Positions 1 to 6,723 of a DNA stretch of 43,720 nucleotides are shown here, in pieces. A model generated the notes under the pieces. That model worked only from the letters and a program-made list of their open reading frames with translations, searched no databases and was not told the DNA's origin. Origin of the DNA: a virus; the IMG/VR virus record IMGVR_UViG_3300037189_014561, positions 1-43,720 of that record; one strand, written 5' to 3'. The number at the start of each line of letters is the position of its first letter. The stretch's first letter is position 1. Both the position numbers and the translations under genes were made by a program.

Positions 1-87
1 AATGCTTGAGTACTTTCTTTCCATGGTTGTCACCGAGTATACCAATCTCCTCGATCCTACCTGTGGTAGCGGTACTGCTATTCGAGC
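1..87. repeat. Left copy of 87-bp terminal direct repeat
   Basis: Bases 1-87 are identical to 43634-43720. Joining the copies restores one reading frame, so the unique circle is 43,633 bp. This may be true terminal redundancy, circular permutation, or a k-mer-sized assembly overlap; sequence alone cannot tell which. Confidence 0.97.
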
Positions 88-208
88 TGGAGCAAAGCTT
101 GGTGCTCGTAGTGCGCTCGGACTCGAACTTAATCCAACTGTTGCCGCTACCTCTGCCACCAAACTTTCCCTCTTCCTTGAAAGAATGAAAAATGAGTCTG
201 AGTCTTGA
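1..208 (+). CDS. ParB-DNA methyltransferase fusion, C-terminal end (gene starts at 42408)
   Basis: This is the continuation of the gene that starts at 42408 and runs off the right end. Joined, the protein is 477 residues. This part holds the AdoMet-binding motif DPTCGSGTA (about residues 427-435) followed by the acidic GLELNP strand end, both typical of DNA adenine/N4-cytosine methyltransferases. In the full protein this motif lies C-terminal to the catalytic DFPY motif, the order of the beta class. The stop overlaps the start of the next gene at 192. Confidence 0.9.
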   Translation, partial: MLEYFLSMVVTEYTNLLDPTCGSGTAIRAGAKLGARSALGLELNPTVAATSATKLSLFLERMKNESES

Positions 209-422
209 GAATTCCATCAAAGAAACCATCGCAAAAATTAAAGAGGAGAACCTCCGTCCGGCGGAAGAGATAAGGGTCGCGGAACGCCTCATTCTCTCCG
301 GCCTCACTCTCGTCCTCCAACATCAAGCCGCAGGCACCGGAACCGATGCACAGCTCCTCGACGTCGCCTACACCGTCAAAAGACTCGCCGACAGCCTCGT
401 CGCAAGGATTGCGAAAGGGTAA
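192..422 (+). CDS. Small hypothetical protein, 76 aa
   Basis: Unrecognised. It starts inside the 3' end of the methyltransferase gene and is predicted mostly helical, with charged N-terminal heptads (KETIAKIKEENLRPAEE) and a hydrophobic LILSGLTLVLQ segment. It has no Cys pairs or catalytic motif. The downstream UDG-exonuclease frame overlaps its 3' end, so it probably belongs to the same polycistronic replication message. Confidence 0.65.
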   Translation: MSLSLENSIKETIAKIKEENLRPAEEIRVAERLILSGLTLVLQHQAAGTGTDAQLLDVAYTVKRLADSLVARIAKG

Positions 423-1554
423 ACTTTTCACCTTCGTTGGCGAGTTTTACTCCCAGGCCGATGAGATAGCGCAAAGGCCCTTCTTTGGCTCCGGCGGACA
501 AGAACTCACCCGACTCACGAGGGAGGTCGGGATCAACCTCAGCGATTGCTCCCTCACCAACGTCTTCAACCTAAGGCCCCCAAACAATGACCTTCGATCC
601 TTCTGTGTCTCCAAAGCTGCAGCAGTGCATTCTTTCACTGGAGAACGACCCAAGCTTCTTGAACAATTCCCCGAGTATCCTTGGCCACAGGCCTACGACT
701 TCCCCCCAATCCTGGGGGCGGGAGGTTTTCTGCATCCTGCGTACCTCGGACACTTGGCAACCCTTCGAAGACATATCCTGGAACACAACCCAAAGCTGGT
801 TATTGGAATGGGAAACGTCGCAACCTGGGCTCTTCTTCGTGCTACCGGCATTGGAAAGCTACGAGGGTATTCTTTTCCTCTCACCTTTCTTCCTGGAGGA
901 CCACGAGTCGTTCCTACCTACACCCCTACCAGCTGCCTACAGCAGTACGCTCATCGACCAGTTGTTATCGCAGATCTCCGAAAAGCGGTACGGCTGGCGT
1001 CCGGAGGCACTGCTCTTCACTCCTCCCTTCAACTGGCTGGACATATCCGGACTCTATGGATTGAACCAAGCCTTGAAGATCTCGAGACCTGGAGGAGCAA
1101 GTTTGTCAGCGTGGCCTCGCAACGTGTCTCAATCGACATTGAAACCTTTGGAGGCACCATCACCTGCATTGGGTTTGGGACCGAGCGCTCGGCAATCTGT
1201 GTCCCCTTTTGGCTCCGTTCTCATGAAGGATCTTCGGCCGACCTCGACGGAAGGTCGTACTGGGCAACTCCGGGTGAGGAGGCCCTCGCCCTCAGCTGGG
1301 TACGATCCCTTCTAGAGAGTCCGAACCCGAAAGTCTTGCAGAACGCCCAGTACGATCTGCAGTACTTATGGAGAACCTGGGGGATGGTGCCGAAGGGCAC
1401 CATCCACGACACCATGCTGATGGCCCACGCCCTGCAACCAGAGATGGAGAAGGGGCTGGGCTTTCTTGGCTCTGCGTACACAGATAGCCCTGCATGGAAG
1501 CACCTCAGAAAGGTCTCCGACCAAAGAGCAAAGATGGAGAAGAAAGATGCCTGA
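346..1554 (+). CDS. Uracil-DNA glycosylase-like domain fused to N-terminal part of a DEDD 3'-5' exonuclease (DNA polymerase, first piece)
   Basis: The protein has up to 402 residues. Residues ~30-215 resemble the UDG superfamily: an NVFNLRPPNND segment near residue 72 and a TYTPTSCLQQY segment near 191, the positions of the usual NxxxxRPP and HPS motifs. Residues ~255-400 are a polymerase-I-type proofreading exonuclease: Exo I SIDIET (D264, E266), Exo II LQNAQYDLQYL (D337), then HDTMLMAHALQPE. Exo III is missing here and sits at the start of the polymerase protein encoded at 1958, so the exonuclease domain is split between two polypeptides. SPO1-type phage polymerases have the same UDG-Exo-Pol domain order. 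The ATG at 346 overlaps the preceding gene by 77 nt; a TTG at 409 just before the conserved FTFVGEF is an alternative start. Confidence 0.85.
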   Translation: MHSSSTSPTPSKDSPTASSQGLRKGKLFTFVGEFYSQADEIAQRPFFGSGGQELTRLTREVGINLSDCSLTNVFNLRPPNNDLRSFCVSKAAAVHSFTGERPKLLEQFPEYPWPQAYDFPPILGAGGFLHPAYLGHLATLRRHILEHNPKLVIGMGNVATWALLRATGIGKLRGYSFPLTFLPGGPRVVPTYTPTSCLQQYAHRPVVIADLRKAVRLASGGTALHSSLQLAGHIRTLWIEPSLEDLETWRSKFVSVASQRVSIDIETFGGTITCIGFGTERSAICVPFWLRSHEGSSADLDGRSYWATPGEEALALSWVRSLLESPNPKVLQNAQYDLQYLWRTWGMVPKGTIHDTMLMAHALQPEMEKGLGFLGSAYTDSPAWKHLRKVSDQRAKMEKKDA

Positions 1555-1765
1555 AGAAAACATTCGATACTGGGTCATTCTGGCTGCAGTTTTCCTTGTC
1601 CTCATCATTCCACTCATCGGAATCAACTACGGCGCAGAGCGCTACAAGTGCTCCACCGTGGCGAAGGAGTTAGAGCGGGAATACAAAATCAGCACTGTCT
1701 ACGGTTGCCTCATCAAGACCAAGGATGGTTACGTCCCCCTGAGCCAGATGAGGTTTCAGCCATGA
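1547..1765 (+). CDS. Small single-pass membrane protein, 72 aa, inserted in the polymerase locus
   Basis: The ATG at 1547 lies within the last codons of the UDG-exonuclease gene. Residues ~8-28 form one hydrophobic segment (YWVILAAVFLVLIIPLIGI), followed by a short charged domain with two Cys. Function is unknown. The stop overlaps the next start as ATGA, implying translational coupling. Together with the next gene it separates the two halves of the polymerase. Confidence 0.7.
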   Translation: MPEENIRYWVILAAVFLVLIIPLIGINYGAERYKCSTVAKELEREYKISTVYGCLIKTKDGYVPLSQMRFQP

Positions 1766-1983
1766 AAGCCCAAACCCGTCTGATGTCTTTCATCGAGGCC
1801 TGGAGTAACGTCGCCGTAGGTTTTGTTATCAATCTCTTCGCCAACCTACTCATACTCCCCCTTTTCGGCCTTCAAGTAACTCTTTCCGACGCCTTAGGGA
1901 TTGGGCTTGTATTCACAATCATTTCTGTGATAAGGTCATATCTCCTTCGCCGGTTTTATGAAAGGCTCCGTCTCCGTGGCTAA
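1762..1983 (+). CDS. DUF7220-like small membrane protein, 73 aa
   Basis: Starts at ATG 1762, overlapping the previous stop (ATGA). The pattern SFIEAWSNVAVGF...NLLILPLFG...LGIGLVFTIISVIRSYLLRRF, with two membrane segments and a basic C-terminus, matches a small phage protein family I recall as DUF7220 (from memory, not searched). Function is unknown; it likely sits in the host inner membrane. Its 3' end overlaps the start of the polymerase gene at 1958. Confidence 0.75.
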   Translation: MKAQTRLMSFIEAWSNVAVGFVINLFANLLILPLFGLQVTLSDALGIGLVFTIISVIRSYLLRRFYERLRLRG

Positions 1984-3487
1984 AATCATTGACTTTGAAG
2001 CCTTGAGTGACGAGGAGCTTTCCCTGAGTGCCGCCCACACCTACTGGGCCTACAACGCAGCCGACTGCCTCGTGACCTCAGAAATTGCACCAGTTCTTGA
2101 AAAACAGCTCGATGAACATTCGGGCTGGATTTACTACTTCGAGCGAGCGTGCCTTGCACCTGCCATGGAAATGGCGCTGAGGGGAATACGAGTCGATATG
2201 TTGGCGAAGGAGGACTTCGTCCGCCGACTCAGTGCTGACGCCGACCGCTACGAGGAAATCCTCTTGGAGTACGGAAGGGCCCTCGGGCACCCTGCAGGGA
2301 TCAATGCAAATTCCACTACCCAACTCAAAAAGATCTTTTATGACCAGCTCTTGCTTCCTGAGCAAAGGAAGTACGATAGAGCGAAGAAGGAGGAAAAAGT
2401 AAGTGTTGACCGTGAAGCTTTGGAGAAGCTCCAAGTGCACAAAATTGCCAACCCCCTCGTCCTTGCCATACTCGGCAGACGTGATTGCGTCAAAAAGCTG
2501 TCCGTCCTGCGCAGCGGAATTGACCGTGACTCTCGTATGCGTTTCTCCTTCAACGTCGGAGGAACAGAAACTGGTCGCTGGAGTTCGTCAAAGAATGCTT
2601 TCGGAGGCGGGATGAATGCCCAGAACCTCACCGAGGAGCTCAGGTACCTTTTCATCAGTTCATCTGGCAAGAAACTTGCATACATCGATCTCGAACAGGC
2701 AGAGAGTCGAGCAGTGGCTTACCTGTCGGGAGACAGGGGATATTGGGACGCTTGCAATTCGGGCGATCTTCACACCACAGTCACCAGGCTTATTTGGCCA
2801 AATCGAGGTTGGACAGGAAATCCTGCTGACGATCGTAAGCTCGCCGATGCCCCGTTTTATAGGCAATACTCCTACCGTGACATGGCTAAGAGAGGTGGAC
2901 ACGGATCTAACTACCTTGGTACCCCTCGAACAATGGCCAAGCATTTGAAGATCGAGCCGAAGATTATGGAAGACTTTCAATATGGCTACTTCAAGGCCTT
3001 CCCGGGCATCAAGCATTGGCATGAGAAGACCGCAAGTCAACTTCAGAGCAAAGGAAAGTTGATCACGCCTTTTGGCAGAGTCCGGCCATTTCTCAGCAGA
3101 TTGAATGATAATGCGACTATTAGGGAAGCCGTCGCCTACGTCCCCCAAAGCCTCATTGCCGACTACATGAATGCAGGAGTCTGCCGACTTTGGGATTGGG
3201 GGAAGGTGGATCTCCTTGCCCAGATCCATGACGCAGTGGTCTTTGAATACCCTGAAGGGCAGGATGCCCTCGTGGCCGAAGCGGCCACGATACTCTCAGC
3301 CCCCATCACCCTGATTAATGGAGATTCGTTCTCCATCCCTTGTGAGCCAAACGTGGGCTGGAATTGGGGGAAAGAGACCAAGGACAACCCACTTGGTCTC
3401 CGAAAGCTGAAGAAGGGAGATGACCGGAAGGGGCCTGTGGTGGGGGAGAATGTTGCGGCGGAGATCTTGGGTAGGGCGTTCAAATGA
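1958..3487 (+). CDS. Family A DNA polymerase (second piece: Exo III motif plus polymerase domain)
   Basis: The 509-residue protein replicates phage DNA. It opens with the end of an exonuclease domain: YNAAD at residues 32-36 is the Exo III motif that the upstream UDG-exonuclease protein lacks. Polymerase motif A is YIDLEQAESR (D244, E249). Motif B runs RDMAKRGGHGSNYLG (R307, K311, Y319). Motif C is QIHDAVVFEYP (D425), where the usual HDE is HDA. GGTETGRWSS near 201 is the conserved T-x-TGR-x-SS segment. The ATG at 1958 lacks a clear ribosome site; GTG at 1976, preceded by AAAGG, is a plausible alternative. Split from its exonuclease by the two membrane genes at 1547-1983. Confidence 0.93.
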   Translation: MKGSVSVAKIIDFEALSDEELSLSAAHTYWAYNAADCLVTSEIAPVLEKQLDEHSGWIYYFERACLAPAMEMALRGIRVDMLAKEDFVRRLSADADRYEEILLEYGRALGHPAGINANSTTQLKKIFYDQLLLPEQRKYDRAKKEEKVSVDREALEKLQVHKIANPLVLAILGRRDCVKKLSVLRSGIDRDSRMRFSFNVGGTETGRWSSSKNAFGGGMNAQNLTEELRYLFISSSGKKLAYIDLEQAESRAVAYLSGDRGYWDACNSGDLHTTVTRLIWPNRGWTGNPADDRKLADAPFYRQYSYRDMAKRGGHGSNYLGTPRTMAKHLKIEPKIMEDFQYGYFKAFPGIKHWHEKTASQLQSKGKLITPFGRVRPFLSRLNDNATIREAVAYVPQSLIADYMNAGVCRLWDWGKVDLLAQIHDAVVFEYPEGQDALVAEAATILSAPITLINGDSFSIPCEPNVGWNWGKETKDNPLGLRKLKKGDDRKGPVVGENVAAEILGRAFK

Positions 3488-3611
3488 TCGCCACGCAATG
3501 GCCGAAAATTTGCCCGTGGGCGGGCGGAACGGGTGCCCCGGTACCCACGTAACCCCCCAAATAAACGCCCGTGTACGGTCATTATAACGAACATCCCAAA
3601 GAGTCCCCTCC
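3488..3611 (+). other. Intergenic gap after polymerase, GC-rich potential hairpin
   Basis: 124 bp without a convincing gene. It contains CGTGGG (3515-3520) and a matching CCCACG about 20 bases downstream, which could fold into a hairpin, and then an AT-richer stretch before the ATG at 3612. A 22-codon frame overlapping the polymerase stop (from 3484) exists but has no support. Confidence 0.4.
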
Positions 3612-4802
3612 ATGACCTCAACAAGAAAACTCAAGGCCTGGATACCCGCCTTCAGCGGGTACACTCAGCACATGGGTGTTCCGCCGCTGTGGAGAAGGTG
3701 GGCTGCAATCACCGCAATCTCCGGGGCACTTGAACGTAGGGCATATCTTCGTACAGCCAAAGGAGTCCTTATTCCTAATGTCTTCGTCCTCCTCGTCTCA
3801 CCCCCAGGAGTTGGAAAGTCTGTCATCATCAATGAAGTCTTCCACTTCTGGCAGAAGGTTCCTGACCTCCGCATCGCCCCATCTTCTACGACCAGGGCTG
3901 GTCTTATTGACTTTATGGTGGATGCCAGAAAGATCGATGTTTCTGGAACTGTGCCTGTTGTTTATCATAGTGTCCTCTGTGCGTCTCCCGAGTTCGGAAA
4001 CCTCGTCCCCCAGTACGATAACGCCTGGCTCAACATTCTCAATGATCTTTACGATTGTGGCTCTCTCTTTTCTGATGTGACGAGGAAGTATGGAGAAATT
4101 AGAATTGAACACCCGCACCTTTGTATCTTGGCAGGTACACAACCCAAGTACCTTGACAATCTCCTCCCAGATGCGGCCTTTGGAATGGGATTCACCTCTC
4201 GCCTCGTCATGGCCTACGCACCCGCTGGAGCCTATACCTCCCTCTTCTCCAATGTCCAAAAGTCAGCTCAAGTCCACGACTTCCTTGTGGAGGATCTTAA
4301 GACTATCGGAAAGCTCCACGGAGAATTCTACCTCACCCCTGAAGCTCTTGAGCTCTGGGAGACTCTCGCTAAGGAGTCGTTCAAGCCGGTCCCGGAACAT
4401 TCCAAACTTCAGCATTATGTCTCGCGACGACCTGCTCATATCCTCAAAGCGATGATGTGTTTTAGTGCTTCGGAACGAGACGACCTGCGGATCACCGAGG
4501 ACCACATTGAGTCAGCAGTAAAGCTTCTTCACGATACGGAAAAGGAAATGCCTCAGATTTTCTCAGAGATGGTAACCAAGGGTTACGCAGACGCCAACGA
4601 GGAGACCCTCGCGCATGTCAAGGAGACGTTTAGACTTAATGGTGGCAAGCCGCTACAAGAAACAGCTCTTATCCGCTTTCTTGTGGGGAAAGTCCCAAAT
4701 AACCAAATCAAGCAAACAATTGACCTTCTCACTCAGTCAGGGCAGCTTAAACTACACGTTCTCACTACAGGAATTAGAGCTTATTCTCCTGCAGGTAAGT
4801 AG
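3612..4802 (+). CDS. DUF3987-like P-loop ATPase / replicative helicase candidate
   Basis: 396 residues. Walker A is SPPGVGKS (63-70), preceded by a hydrophobic strand (VFVLLVS). The downstream text (APSSTTRAGLIDFM, a CASPEFGNLV segment in the Walker B area, then HPHLCILAGTQPKYLDNLLPD and a GFTSRLVMAYAP segment) is the pattern of DUF3987-type phage primase-helicase proteins that take the place of DnaB-like helicases. The C-terminal ~80 residues look like a winged-helix tail (GGKPLQETALIRFLVGKV). It lies directly downstream of the polymerase, which supports a replication role. No separate primase was recognised. Confidence 0.75.
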   Translation: MTSTRKLKAWIPAFSGYTQHMGVPPLWRRWAAITAISGALERRAYLRTAKGVLIPNVFVLLVSPPGVGKSVIINEVFHFWQKVPDLRIAPSSTTRAGLIDFMVDARKIDVSGTVPVVYHSVLCASPEFGNLVPQYDNAWLNILNDLYDCGSLFSDVTRKYGEIRIEHPHLCILAGTQPKYLDNLLPDAAFGMGFTSRLVMAYAPAGAYTSLFSNVQKSAQVHDFLVEDLKTIGKLHGEFYLTPEALELWETLAKESFKPVPEHSKLQHYVSRRPAHILKAMMCFSASERDDLRITEDHIESAVKLLHDTEKEMPQIFSEMVTKGYADANEETLAHVKETFRLNGGKPLQETALIRFLVGKVPNNQIKQTIDLLTQSGQLKLHVLTTGIRAYSPAGK

Positions 4803-4809
4803 GCTCGAC

Positions 4810-4832
4810 GTATATACAATTTCCCCCGGAAA
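4810..4832 (+). promoter_or_regulatory. Motif copy 1: GTATATAC / TTTCC / GGAAA element
   Basis: GTATATAC, then AA, TTTCC, CCC, GGAAA. This is one of six copies of a 23-bp element and ends 16 bp before the start codon of the gene at 4849. It could be a promoter or a protein-binding site. Confidence 0.6.
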
Positions 4833-4848
4833 CACAAAGGAGCCTCAC

Positions 4849-5244
4849 ATGGCACACCACCCACCTTCATTCAATCATCCCCGCAACCCGCTGCAAGATC
4901 AAGCCCACGCCTTCGCTTTCGCACCGCCTCGGAAAGAGGAGGCCGCGCTTCGATATGACTCCGGAAAGCCAAGGTATGACTTAATCCCTGGGGATGCCCT
5001 CGACGACCTCGCCAAGCTCTACGACTACGGAGCCCAGAAGTATGCAGAAAGAAACTGGGAGAAGGGGATGAGTTGGAGTAGGTGTTTCGGCTCCCTGATG
5101 CGTCATGCCTGGGCCTTTTGGCGCGGAGAGGACATTGACCCAGAAAGTGGTATTCACCACATGACCCACGCGGCGTGGAACTGCATCGCCCTCGTCTCGT
5201 ACTCGAAGCGTAAAGTTGGACTCGACGATAGGAGTGTGAAATGA
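4849..5244 (+). CDS. dATP/dGTP diphosphohydrolase-like protein (DUF5664 / MazZ-related)
   Basis: 131 residues with an ATG start behind an AAAGGAG ribosome site. The core RYDSGKPRYDLIPGDALDDLAKLY (residues ~36-59), YGAQKYAERNWEKG and the helical SLMRHAWAFWRGEDIDPESG plus HHMTHAAWN match the phage dATP/dGTP diphosphohydrolase N-terminal family, relatives of which act as MazZ in 2-aminoadenine phages. The E, H and D residues in RHAWAFWRGEDID...HHMTHA would bind metal. No PurZ or DatZ partner is seen, so a general nucleotide-pool role is more likely than Z-DNA synthesis. A 23-bp conserved motif lies just upstream. Confidence 0.82.
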   Translation: MAHHPPSFNHPRNPLQDQAHAFAFAPPRKEEAALRYDSGKPRYDLIPGDALDDLAKLYDYGAQKYAERNWEKGMSWSRCFGSLMRHAWAFWRGEDIDPESGIHHMTHAAWNCIALVSYSKRKVGLDDRSVK

Positions 5245-5474
5245 ACAAAAGCTGTGGAACGTGCAAGCACGGAAGACTCAAGATGAACCCGGACAAGACT
5301 GTGAACGTCCAACAGAGACTCTGCCGGAGATTCCCTCCGACCTCTCAAAACGTCCTCATCCCCCAGGCTGGGGGAGGACTCATGGTGAATAATATGAACT
5401 TCTACCCTACAGTAGATGCCATTGACGAAGGGTGTGGGGAGTACGTATTGAACTTAGCTTCTTCTCAGAATTGA
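5241..5474 (+). CDS. Small Cys-rich protein, possible zinc-binding, 77 aa
   Basis: Starts as ATGA overlap with the previous gene. CGTCKHG (residues 5-11) followed by LCRRFPP (~27-33) and GCGEY (~64-68) gives four to five Cys suited to metal binding; the pattern is common in small phage proteins of unknown function. It is the last plus-strand gene, and its final 68 bp overlap the minus-strand o-spanin candidate, so the two transcription blocks converge here. Confidence 0.72.
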   Translation: MNKSCGTCKHGRLKMNPDKTVNVQQRLCRRFPPTSQNVLIPQAGGGLMVNNMNFYPTVDAIDEGCGEYVLNLASSQN

Positions 5475-5709
5475 CTTCCGAGGGGCACAACGCAGAATAC
5501 ACCTCGTTGTGCCTCTTCACTTCCCTTATCGTCTGAGTGGTGTCATGCACCCGGCTGAAAGTTATCAGCTTAAAACTTCCACAGAGAGCCCTTCTGATAC
5601 TCTCCCGGTCGTCCTTAGTCTCGACTGTTTGGATCGGCGTTGCGCAGCTGGTCGTCAGGCAGAGCGTCAACCCGAGCACCAGCATCTTTTGCTTTCTCGA
5701 TAAACTCAT
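5407..5709 (-). CDS. o-spanin (Rz1-like) lipoprotein candidate, 100 aa
   Basis: The ATG at 5709 gives a basic N-terminus, a hydrophobic core MLVLGLTLCLT and a lipobox LTTSC, so the mature protein would be anchored in the outer membrane at that Cys. The following SIRRALCGSFKLITFSRVHDTTQTIREVKRHNEVYSALC pattern resembles small Rz1-type proteins. It starts inside the upstream membrane gene in another frame, the usual nested Rz/Rz1 layout. It would fuse inner and outer membranes at lysis. A TTG at 5715 is an alternative start. Confidence 0.7.
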   Translation of the reverse strand: MSLSRKQKMLVLGLTLCLTTSCATPIQTVETKDDRESIRRALCGSFKLITFSRVHDTTQTIREVKRHNEVYSALCPSEVNSEKKLSSIRTPHTLRQWHLL

Positions 5710-5839
5710 CTGCAAGTTTCCCTAAGCTACCCTTTCGCGCCTCTTCCCAAACCCTTTGCTTCTGGGCCTCATCCAGCTTCGCCATTACATAGTTGACGAG
5801 TTGGATGAGCCCCAAAGCAAGATTAAGCCATCCGGTCAC
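5615..5839 (-). CDS. i-spanin-like membrane protein candidate, 74 aa
   Basis: Starts with GTG at 5839, overlapping the stop of the gene at 5836-6015. An N-terminal hydrophobic segment (WLNLALGLIQLVNYVM) is followed by a charged, probably coiled-coil helix (EAQKQRVWEEARKGSLGKLADEFIEKAKDAG). This topology and the 95-bp overlap with the downstream lipoprotein gene suggest the inner-membrane partner of a spanin pair. Sequence alone does not prove it. Confidence 0.65.
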   Translation of the reverse strand: MTGWLNLALGLIQLVNYVMAKLDEAQKQRVWEEARKGSLGKLADEFIEKAKDAGARVDALPDDQLRNADPNSRD

Positions 5840-6015
5840 GGCTTGGGAGGCACTGCCGCGCGGATCGCACCGAGTCCAGCCGCGCTGAGAATCAGATAGA
5901 CGTAATCAGGGATGACGATCTCAGGCCAGATGGCCTGAGCCAGACCAATGGTCGCGCCTGCAAAGGCAACGAGGTAGGTCTTCTTCCCTTCAAGAAAAGC
6001 AAGGATTGCGTTCAT
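5836..6015 (-). CDS. Small two-TM membrane protein, holin candidate, 59 aa
   Basis: The protein begins MNAILAFLEGKKTYLVAFAG and has two hydrophobic segments (TYLVAFAGATIGLAQAIW and YVYLILSAAGLGAIRAAV) around a short polar turn, ending in AVPPKP. Its size and topology fit a class II holin, and it sits between the endolysin and the spanin genes. No holin family was confirmed, so the neighbouring one-TM protein at 6080 is a rival candidate. Confidence 0.75.
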   Translation of the reverse strand: MNAILAFLEGKKTYLVAFAGATIGLAQAIWPEIVIPDYVYLILSAAGLGAIRAAVPPKP

Positions 6016-6079
6016 GAGGATGACTCCAAAAGATGGAACTATTCCATCAAGAAGAGTCTAATGGAAGACTTGCAGAAAG

Positions 6080-6364
6080 TCAAGGATGCCCGATGCGAGA
6101 GGCTAGATCGTCAATTCGCTTTTCGAGGGCATTCATTCGTTCCCTCGTCTGGGCCAGCTCGATGAGGATGTCAGTTTGCTTTTTCAGCTCAACTTCCATA
6201 TCATCCATGCGTTCACTGATTCCACCTACACTTACCACCACTAGGTTCAGTTTTGACAGCAGAGAGTACACTGCAGTCATAACTGAGCCCAGTACTGTGA
6301 GCATGGTAAGCAGGTTCCCAAGATCAATGTGTGAAAAGTCGAGGCTCACGGATAGGCTCTCCAC
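6080..6364 (-). CDS. Membrane-anchored coiled-coil protein in lysis cassette, 94 aa
   Basis: One hydrophobic segment (LLTMLTVLGSVMTAVYSLL, residues ~18-36) leads into a second hydrophobic patch (LNLVVVSVGG) and a long coiled coil (ERMDDMEVELKKQTDILIELAQTRERMNALEKRIDDLASRI). It overlaps the endolysin gene end by 19 bp. It could be a holin, a spanin-like or an accessory lysis protein; no family was recognised. Confidence 0.68.
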   Translation of the reverse strand: MESLSVSLDFSHIDLGNLLTMLTVLGSVMTAVYSLLSKLNLVVVSVGGISERMDDMEVELKKQTDILIELAQTRERMNALEKRIDDLASRIGHP

Positions 6365-6723
6365 GTCAGCTGAATATGAGGGAAATCTTTAAAGGTCTTC
6401 CAATCCGACCCCGACTCTATCGGAACAGAGAGAAGACGGGAAGCTTCCTTGAAAACCGCGATAACGGGGAAAAAGGCAGGAGTCTTCCACGTTACCTCCC
6501 CGTCAATCAGTGGGGCGAAGTCGATGGCGTGGCCTGTCAGATGACGACTCTTCATGGTCTTACTGAAGCCTTGTGCCACAAGACTCTTCTGCCGTTCGAG
6601 GGTACGAAGGCCCTCCGTAATAATGAAGTCGACAGTGGAGAGTTTCGCCGCCATCTCGACAACACGAATGAGGTCCTTATGCACCCCCTGGAGATTCTTG
6701 AGACTTCTCTCGTTCAGGATCAT
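6346..6723 (-). CDS. Endolysin, peptidase M15 family (L-Ala-D-Glu / D-Ala-D-Ala peptidase)
   Basis: 125 residues. The M15 zinc motif SRHLTGHAIDFAP supplies H61 and D68, and the late PHIQL supplies H116, the usual three metal ligands. GLRTLERQKSLVAQGFS (39-54) matches the conserved T-x-R-x-xxxQ-xxLVAQG stretch of phage M15 endolysins. It has no signal peptide, so release through a holin is expected. The ATG overlaps the stop of the LamG-like gene (ATGA). It cuts peptide bonds in peptidoglycan stems at the end of infection. Confidence 0.93.
   Translation of the reverse strand: MILNERSLKNLQGVHKDLIRVVEMAAKLSTVDFIITEGLRTLERQKSLVAQGFSKTMKSRHLTGHAIDFAPLIDGEVTWKTPAFFPVIAVFKEASRLLSVPIESGSDWKTFKDFPHIQLTWRAYP

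Noticed and set aside
1555-1957. Group I intron in the polymerase gene
   Set aside because: The interval is fully occupied by two overlapping coupled genes whose ends overlap the polymerase pieces; no homing endonuclease or intron core was recognised.
3484-3552. 22-codon frame overlapping the polymerase stop
   Set aside because: No ribosome site of its own, low-complexity product and no conserved feature.
4849-5244. Evidence that the genome uses 2-aminoadenine
   Set aside because: Only a MazZ-related domain is seen; no PurZ, DatZ or other Z-pathway gene was recognised.
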